The notes under the pieces: model-generated
Told to the model about the DNA's origin: nothing
Databases searched by the model: none
The model's input: the letters and a program-made list of their open reading frames with translations, nothing else
Source of the DNA: CAZRDB01 sp964598695
GTDB lineage: Bacteria; Armatimonadota; Zipacnadia; UBA1398
DNA: 6,721 nt
Direction: 5' to 3'
Assembly (NCBI GenBank): GCA_964598695.1
Contig: CAZRDB010000239.1
Coordinates: forward strand, 1-6,721
Shown here: positions 1-4,154 of the stretch, piece by piece
Numbering within the stretch: the first letter of the stretch is position 1
Layout: each line of letters starts with the position of its first letter
Position numbers and translations under genes: made by a program

Positions 1-8
1 CCCTGAGG

Positions 9-34
9 GTGCTTGGCCCCGGCGGGCCAAGCAC
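9..34. terminator. Strong GC-rich stem-loop, possible terminator of an upstream gene
   Basis: Positions 9-19 (GTGCTTGGCCC) and 24-34 (GGGCCAAGCAC) are perfect reverse complements over 11 bp, with the 4-nt loop CGGC. No T-tract follows on either strand, so it is not a textbook Rho-independent terminator, but compact GC-rich hairpins often mark transcript ends in high-GC bacteria. It sits 82 bp before the oxidoreductase start and could instead be a 5' leader hairpin of that gene. The rest of 1-115 has no open gene I can support and no clear -35/-10 pair. Confidence 0.5.
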
Positions 35-97
35 GTCACGAAGGGCGCCCGGGGGATCGCGTGCAGGGGACTGGGCCCTCGCACAGAACCTCCTGCC

Positions 98-103
98 GGA
101 GAG
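98..103 (+). promoter_or_regulatory. Candidate Shine-Dalgarno for the oxidoreductase gene
   Basis: GGAGAG lies 12 nt before the ATG at 116, slightly long but workable spacing. A second purine run (GAGAGG, 110-115) abuts the ATG and is too close to act. No better-placed start exists: the dinucleotide-binding glycines fall at residues 14-18 from this ATG, as expected for the family. Confidence 0.45.
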
Positions 104-115
104 ACCACCGAGAGG

Positions 116-1171
116 ATGAGCCCTTTGGCGAAGAAGGTCCGCGCTGCCGTGATCGGCCTCGGGATGGGCCGGTACCATGTTCGCAACTTCGCGAGCTGCC
201 CCGACTGCGAGCTGGTCGCCGTCTGCGATGTCGACAAGGCGAAGCTCGAGAGTGTGAAGAGCGAGTTCGGCGTTGCCCGCACCGTCACCAAGTGGGAGGA
301 CATCCTCGCGATGGACGACATCGACGCCGTTGCCGTCGTCCTCCCGAACATCCTCCACAAGCCCGTCACCATCGCGGCGTTCGGAACGGGCAAGCACGTG
401 CTCTGCGAGAAGCCGCTCGCGATGGATGCCGGCGAGGCGAAGGAGATGGTCGCCGCCGGGCGCAAGGCCGGCCGCTTCCTCATGGTCCACTTCAACCAGC
501 GGTTCTCGCCCGAGACGCAGTGGATCAAGCGGTTCGTCGAGGAGGGTCGGCTCGGCGAGATCTACTACGCCAAGACCGGCTGGGTCCGCCGGCGCGGCCT
601 CCCGGGCCTCGGCGGCTGGTTCACCACGATGCAGAAGTCGGGTGGCGGCGCACTGATCGACATCGGCGTCCACGCGCTCGACCTCGCCCTGTGGTACCTC
701 GGCTTCCCGAAGATGAAGGAAGTCATGGGCTCGGTCTACGCCAAGTTCGGCCCCGAGGCCGGCAAGCGCGAGAGGAAGACCTTCGACGTCGATGACCTCG
801 CCGCCGCGCTGATCAAGTTCGACAACGGAACGACCCTCGCGCTCGAGGCGAGCTGGGCCTCGAACATCAAGGGCGAGGAGATCTACACCGAGCTGCTCGG
901 CACCCAGGCCGGCGTCCGCCGCAGCTCGAGCGATGGGGTCGCGATCTTCGGCGAGGACGCGGGCGGGCTGACCGACGCGCGCCCGGCGCACTTCACCGTC
1001 CCGTGCGAGAACCCGCAGGCCCACTTCGTCCGCTCGATCCTCACGGGCAAGGAGCCCATCGCGACGGGCGAGCAGGGCCTCGAGGTCATGCGGATCCTCG
1101 ACGCGATCTACGCCTCGGCCGGCGGCCGCACGAGCGTCGCGACGAAGACGAAGGCTGCGAAGAAGAAGTAG
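116..1171 (+). CDS. Gfo/Idh/MocA family NAD(P)-dependent oxidoreductase
   Basis: A 351-residue, probably cytosolic enzyme of the Gfo/Idh/MocA family. These enzymes use NAD(P) to oxidise or reduce hydroxyl groups on sugars, inositols, sugar acids and similar substrates. Seen in the sequence: an N-terminal Rossmann fold starting with GLGMGRYH (glycines 14, 16 and 18, then H21); the family EKP signature in CEKPLA (E98-K99-P100), whose lysine is the usual catalytic/cofactor-contacting residue; HFNQRF at 115-120; and GGGALIDIGVHALDL at 176-190, whose D182, H186 and D189 match the family's second catalytic motif. The C-terminal alpha/beta domain ends in a family-like segment near 320-337. Length is normal (about 330-390). 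There is no signal peptide or membrane segment. A short Lys-rich tail (TKTKAAKKK) closes the protein. The exact substrate cannot be told from sequence, and the gene stands alone on its strand. The family call is very secure; the substrate is unknown. Confidence 0.95.
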   Translation: MSPLAKKVRAAVIGLGMGRYHVRNFASCPDCELVAVCDVDKAKLESVKSEFGVARTVTKWEDILAMDDIDAVAVVLPNILHKPVTIAAFGTGKHVLCEKPLAMDAGEAKEMVAAGRKAGRFLMVHFNQRFSPETQWIKRFVEEGRLGEIYYAKTGWVRRRGLPGLGGWFTTMQKSGGGALIDIGVHALDLALWYLGFPKMKEVMGSVYAKFGPEAGKRERKTFDVDDLAAALIKFDNGTTLALEASWASNIKGEEIYTELLGTQAGVRRSSSDGVAIFGEDAGGLTDARPAHFTVPCENPQAHFVRSILTGKEPIATGEQGLEVMRILDAIYASAGGRTSVATKTKAAKKK

Positions 1172-1212
1172 AGCGCCTCACCCGCCGGGCCCCGAGAGGC
1201 ACACTCGCTGCA

Positions 1213-1382
1213 CCCCTCTCATCTCGGNNNNNNNNNNNNNNNNNNNNNNNNNNNNNNNNNNNNNNNNNNNNNNNNNNNNNNNNNNNNNNNNNNNNNNNNN
1301 NNNNNNNNNNNNNNNNNNNNNNNNNNNCCGAAGGCCGAAGGGGGAGGGGTGGCGCGTAGCGCCGGGGAGGGGCGGGCTTGGC
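1213..1382. repeat. Hairpin-rich 70-bp repeat, copy 1, split by the assembly gap
   Basis: The left part (1213-1227, CCCCTCTCATCTCGG) equals 1411-1425, and the right part (1328-1382, 55 bp) equals 1426-1480 without a mismatch. Removing the 100 Ns would rejoin them into a full 70-bp unit identical to copy 2, at a period of exactly 98 bp. The unit contains a tandem CCGAAGG doublet and a small perfect hairpin, GGCGC-GTA-GCGCC, at 1351-1363. Confidence 0.85.
1228..1327. other. Assembly gap (100 Ns)
   Basis: Exactly 100 undetermined bases, the round number commonly used for a scaffold gap of unknown size. It falls inside a repeat unit, at the point where the sequence would resume if nothing were missing. 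The true gap could be zero, or could hide one or more extra repeat units. No gene is interrupted: the plus-strand stop is at 1169-1171. Confidence 0.97.
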
Positions 1383-1410
1383 GGGGTTCCGCCACGCCTC
1401 ACCCCCCGGC

Positions 1411-1480
1411 CCCCTCTCATCTCGGCCGAAGGCCGAAGGGGGAGGGGTGGCGCGTAGCGCCGGGGAGGGGCGGGCTTGGC
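1411..1480. repeat. Hairpin-rich 70-bp repeat, copy 2
   Basis: This is the uninterrupted copy. It can form TCGGCC-GAA-GGCCGA (1422-1436), an outer CCCCTC/GAGGGG pairing (1411-1416 with 1442-1447), and GGCGC-GTA-GCGCC (1449-1461). The many short stems and the exact conservation between copies suggest a dispersed palindromic intergenic element (REP/MITE-like) rather than chance. Whether it recurs elsewhere in the genome cannot be seen here. Confidence 0.8.
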
Positions 1481-1490
1481 TCGGAGGCCA

Positions 1491-1532
1491 CCCCCCTCTC
1501 CCTGCGTCGCTTCGCTCGCGAGGAGAGGGGGG
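1491..1532 (-). terminator. Stem-loop terminator-like hairpin after the sulfur-transfer gene
   Basis: Positions 1491-1501 (CCCCCCTCTCC) and 1522-1532 (GGAGAGGGGGG) form a perfect 11-bp stem. Inside, TCGC (1507-1510) can pair with GCGA (1518-1521), leaving a small bulge. On the minus strand the hairpin begins 9 nt after the stop codon, where a terminator would sit. No U-tract follows, so it is not classical. It may serve both convergent genes, although the plus-strand gene ends more than 300 bp away. Confidence 0.6.
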
Positions 1533-1541
1533 AAGCAGCGC

Positions 1542-4037
1542 TCACACGAACAGGTTCACGCTGCCGGCCTCGGCGGTATCGAGGTAGCTGGCGACGCCGC
1601 CGTACTCCACACCGTCGATCAGCTCCTCCGGCTTGATGCCCATCAGGTCCATCGACATGGTGCAGGCGACGAGCCGGACGCCCGCGGCCTTGGCGGACTC
1701 GATCAGCTCGGGCAGCGAGGCCACGCCCTTCTTCCGCATGATCCCCTTGATCATGGCGAGCCCCATGCCGCCCATGTGCATCTGCGAGAGCTTGAGCCGG
1801 CTGGCTCCGCGCGGCATCATCCAGCCGAACATCGTCTCGATCAGCGTCTTGCGGACCGGAGCGCCCTCCGGCCTTCGGAGCGCGTTGAGGCCCCAGAAGG
1901 TGAAGAAGAGGGTCACGCGGCTGCCCATCGAGGCGGCGCCGTTGGCGATGATGAACGCGGCCGTAACCTTGTCGAAGTCGCCACTGAAGACGACGATGCT
2001 CTTCGTCTTGGTGCTGACGGCGCCGGCTGCGGCCGGTGCGGGCGCCGCACCCTTGCGGACGATCGCGCGGACCTCCCGGCCGCCGTTCGTGAGGTCATGC
2101 AGCGTGTTGCCCGTGCCGTGACACCAGGCGGGGATGTCGCGGGCGAACGCCGGGTCATCGGAGACCACCTCGATGCACTCCCCCTCCGCGATCCCCTGGA
2201 GCGCGGCCGCAACCTGCATGATCGGCCCCGGGCACTGGAGGCCGCGGGCATCGACCGTGCGCACGACCGTGGCGCACGGCTTGGGCGCCTGACCGGGGCT
2301 CGGCGCGAGCCCGGCGCCCGAGTCGTCGGTCATCTCCGCCGGCGCCCTGGGCCCGGCCGTCGGCGCCACGAGCTGCGGCGTCGCGGCGCGCGCGACCATG
2401 CCGTAGGTGCGGTACCCGCCCGTGAGGTTCCGGCAGCGGAAGCCGTGCTGTCCGAGCAGCCGGCAGGCGGTGTACCCCCGCAGGCCGACCTGGCAGAAGA
2501 CGTGCAGCTCGCGATCCGCCGGCAGCTCGCCGAGCCGCTCACGCAGCTCCTGCAGCGGGATGTTGACGGCCCCGGGGATCGTCCCCGCCGCGACCTCCTC
2601 GGGCCTCCGGACATCGAGCAGGAAGCGGTCGTCGCCCCCATCGAGCAGCTCTTCGGCCTGGAAGTTTGCCACGTCGCCGCGGAGCGCGTTGGCCGCGACG
2701 AAGCCGGCGTAGTTCACGGGGTCCTTCGCCGAGCCGTAGGGAGGGGCGTAGGCCAGCTCGAGGTGCTCCAGGTCGAAGACCGTGAGGCCCGCGCGCAGGG
2801 CGACGGCGAGGACGTCGATCCGCTTGTCGACTCCCTCGCGTCCGACGACCTGGGCGCCGAGGATCCGGCCGGTCTCCGGCGCGTAGAGCAGCTTGAGCGC
2901 CATCTGCATCGCGCCGGGGTAGTAGCTCGCATGGTTCGCCGGGTGGACGAAGACCTTCTCATGCGGCACGCCTGCCGCGTCGAGCTGCTTCTCGCTGCAG
3001 CCCGTCGTGGCGGCCGTGAGATCGAAGACCTTGCAGATCGCCGTCCCCTGGCTGCCGCGGTAGACCGTGTCGCGCCCGAGCGCGTTGTCGGCCGCGGCCC
3101 GCCCCTGGCGGTTGGCCGGGCCGGCGAGCGGCAGCAACACCGACTGCCCGTTGACCACGTGTCGCACCTCGATGGCATCGCCGACGGCCAGGATGTCGGG
3201 GTCGCTCGTGCGGAGCCGATCGTCGACCGCGATGCCCCCACGCGGCCCCAGCTCGAGGCCAGACTCCCGCGCGAGCTTGCTCTCCGGCCGGACGCCGATC
3301 GCCAGTACGGCGAAGGCGCACGCCACCTCCTCGCCGGTGCTGAGATGGGCGCGCAGGCCATCCTCGGCCGCGTCGAACCGAGTCACCGAGGTTCCGAGCC
3401 GCAGGTCGACTCCGTGCTCCCGCAGGTGCTCGGTGAGCGGCTCGACCATCTCCGGGTCCATCACGCCCATCACCTGCGGCAGCAGCTCGACGAGCGTGAC
3501 CTCGAGACCCCGCTCGCGGAACGCCTCGGTCAGCTCGAGACCGATGTAGCCGGCGCCGACCACGAGCGCCCGGTGCGAGCCCGCCGCGCGGGCGGCCTCG
3601 ACGATCCCGTCCATGTCGGCGAGCGATCGGAGTGTGTGGACCCGCCGATCGTCGGCGCCGGGCATCGGCGGGCGGACCGGCTCGGCGCCGGGGCTCAGGA
3701 TCAGCTTGTCGTAGGGCAGCGCCTGCTCCGCGCCATCGGGCAGCTCGCGGACGATGACTTGCTTGCGCTCGCGGTCGATCCGCAGCGCCTCGGTCCGCAC
3801 GCGAACGTCGATCCCGTAGGTCGCCCGCAGGCCGGCCGGGCTCTGGACGAGGAGCCGCTCCCGGTCGGGGATCGCCCCGCCGATGTGGTACGGGAGGCCG
3901 CAGTTGGCGTAGGAGATGTCCGGACCGCGCTCCACGAGCGTGATCTGGGCAGCCTCACTGAGTCGCCGCGCTCGCGTCGCGGCCGAGGCGCCGCCGGCGA
4001 CGCCGCCGATGATGACGATCCTGGGTCCGTTGGTCAT
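1542..4037 (-). CDS. Four-module sulfur-transfer protein: CoA-disulfide reductase-like flavoprotein, rhodanese, TusA, DsrE2
   Basis: An 831-residue cytosolic fusion. Residues 1-445 form a CoA-disulfide/persulfide (polysulfide) reductase-type FAD enzyme. Its motifs are the FAD site GGVAGG (11-16), the redox cysteine C46 in SYANCGLPY, the NAD(P)H site GAGYIG (161-166), the second FAD motif around D287 (ILAVGD), and dimer-domain SYYPG (371-375) and YAPPYGSAKDP (430-440) with likely active-site tyrosines. Residues 455-550 form a rhodanese domain with DVR at 475-477 and active loop CQVGLR (C515 to R520). After an Ala/Pro linker comes TusA (about 591-662) with the CPGP motif (C602), then DsrE2 (about 676-831) with the conserved cysteine C792 in CTMSMDLMG. 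CoADR-rhodanese fusions, such as the Bacillus protein and Shewanella NADH persulfide reductase, reduce CoA disulfide, persulfides or polysulfide with NAD(P)H. TusA and DsrE relay persulfide sulfur between proteins. I infer a one-chain persulfide relay. All four key cysteines are intact. Start ATG 4037 has a strong Shine-Dalgarno. Which direction sulfur flows (reduction, detoxification or oxidation) is unknown. Confidence 0.95.
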   Translation of the reverse strand: MTNGPRIVIIGGVAGGASAATRARRLSEAAQITLVERGPDISYANCGLPYHIGGAIPDRERLLVQSPAGLRATYGIDVRVRTEALRIDRERKQVIVRELPDGAEQALPYDKLILSPGAEPVRPPMPGADDRRVHTLRSLADMDGIVEAARAAGSHRALVVGAGYIGLELTEAFRERGLEVTLVELLPQVMGVMDPEMVEPLTEHLREHGVDLRLGTSVTRFDAAEDGLRAHLSTGEEVACAFAVLAIGVRPESKLARESGLELGPRGGIAVDDRLRTSDPDILAVGDAIEVRHVVNGQSVLLPLAGPANRQGRAAADNALGRDTVYRGSQGTAICKVFDLTAATTGCSEKQLDAAGVPHEKVFVHPANHASYYPGAMQMALKLLYAPETGRILGAQVVGREGVDKRIDVLAVALRAGLTVFDLEHLELAYAPPYGSAKDPVNYAGFVAANALRGDVANFQAEELLDGGDDRFLLDVRRPEEVAAGTIPGAVNIPLQELRERLGELPADRELHVFCQVGLRGYTACRLLGQHGFRCRNLTGGYRTYGMVARAATPQLVAPTAGPRAPAEMTDDSGAGLAPSPGQAPKPCATVVRTVDARGLQCPGPIMQVAAALQGIAEGECIEVVSDDPAFARDIPAWCHGTGNTLHDLTNGGREVRAIVRKGAAPAPAAAGAVSTKTKSIVVFSGDFDKVTAAFIIANGAASMGSRVTLFFTFWGLNALRRPEGAPVRKTLIETMFGWMMPRGASRLKLSQMHMGGMGLAMIKGIMRKKGVASLPELIESAKAAGVRLVACTMSMDLMGIKPEELIDGVEYGGVASYLDTAEAGSVNLFV

Positions 4038-4045
4038 GGCGCAAG

Positions 4046-4056
4046 CCCTCTCTCCT
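4046..4056 (-). promoter_or_regulatory. Shine-Dalgarno of the sulfur-transfer gene, inside an inverted-repeat arm
   Basis: Read on the minus strand this is AGGAGAGAGGG, ending 8 nt before the ATG at 4037-4035. It is an excellent ribosome binding site and fixes the start. Most of it belongs to the 16-bp arm 4047-4062, which has a 15/16 complementary partner at 4121-4136. Confidence 0.8.
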
Positions 4057-4079
4057 GTGCAATCGCTCCAGCTTTACGT

Positions 4080-4107
4080 GAGCATATTGGCATACGGTTA
4101 TATGCTC
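4080..4107. promoter_or_regulatory. AT-rich palindromic operator candidate over the sulfur-gene promoter
   Basis: Two half-sites begin GAGCATAT on opposite strands and are spaced symmetrically over 28 bp, with the 12-nt middle 4088-4099. It is one of the few AT-rich islands in the window. On the minus strand it starts directly after the -35-like box and covers the spacer and the probable -10 region, where a repressor would block RNA polymerase. Dimeric winged-helix repressors of the ArsR family (SqrR/BigR type) often control persulfide-handling genes through AT-rich palindromes, but assigning this site to that family is inference. Confidence 0.55.
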
Positions 4108-4113
4108 CGTCAA
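4084..4113 (-). promoter_or_regulatory. Candidate sigma-70-type promoter of the sulfur-transfer gene
   Basis: On the minus strand TTGACG (4113-4108) matches the -35 consensus at five of six bases. At 17-18 nt spacing lies an AT-rich stretch (CAATAT, 4089-4084) that is only a weak -10 match. The expected start of transcription would fall near 4075, giving a leader of about 40 nt. The alternative -10-like TATAAC in the palindrome's left half lacks a good -35 partner. Confidence 0.45.
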
Positions 4114-4154
4114 TGGAGAGTTGCACCGGAGAGAGGAGGGTGGCCTGGCTGCCG

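Larger units (their letters stand above)
1172..1541. other. Gene-free convergent intergenic block made of repeats, a gap and hairpins
   Basis: This block separates two convergent genes and shows no credible coding sequence. It contains, in order: about 40 bp of GC-rich sequence, the first copy of a 70-bp repeat split by the N gap, a 28-bp spacer with its own hairpin (1380-1384 GGCGG pairing with 1389-1393 CCGCC), the second repeat copy, and a stem-loop just after the minus-strand gene's stop. The open frames that cross it are rich in Gly, Arg and Pro and exist only because the repeat lacks stops. Confidence 0.85.
4047..4136. repeat. 90-bp imperfect palindrome filling the lhr/sulfur-gene intergenic region
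   Basis: The arms 4047-4062 and 4121-4136 are reverse complements at 15 of 16 positions. Read on one strand they are TTGCACaGGAGAGAGG and TTGCACcGGAGAGAGG. Further nested pairs continue inward: CTCCA/TGGAG (4066-4070 with 4114-4118), TT/AA (4073-4074 with 4112-4113), ACG/CGT (4076-4078 with 4108-4110) and GAGCATAT/ATATGCTC (4080-4087 with 4100-4107). The centres of the outer and inner repeats differ by only 2 bp. No flanking target-site duplication is evident, so a mobile origin is not supported. Confidence 0.8.

Noticed and set aside
1141..1171. Lys-rich C-terminal tail of the oxidoreductase as a DNA-binding or targeting signal
   Set aside because: Nine residues of Lys/Ala/Thr at the end of an otherwise ordinary enzyme; no supporting motif, and short basic tails are common.
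1173..1200. Terminator directly after the oxidoreductase stop (GCCTC 1175-1179 with GAGGC 1196-1200)
   Set aside because: Only a 5-bp stem with a 16-nt loop and no T-tract; too weak to call.
1213..1480. CRISPR-like array (two identical units with a spacer)
   Set aside because: Only two units, a 70-bp repeat longer than CRISPR repeats, a single 28-bp GC-rich spacer with its own hairpin, and no cas genes.
1178..1636. Small open frames on both strands across the repeat block and N gap
   Set aside because: They run through undetermined bases and repeat units, resemble no known family, and lack ribosome binding sites; the plus-strand ones also overlap the end of the sulfur gene.
4047..4136. MITE or insertion remnant
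   Set aside because: Terminal arms are present, but I see no target-site duplication and the element contains the neighbouring gene's promoter and ribosome binding site, so a regulatory role fits better.
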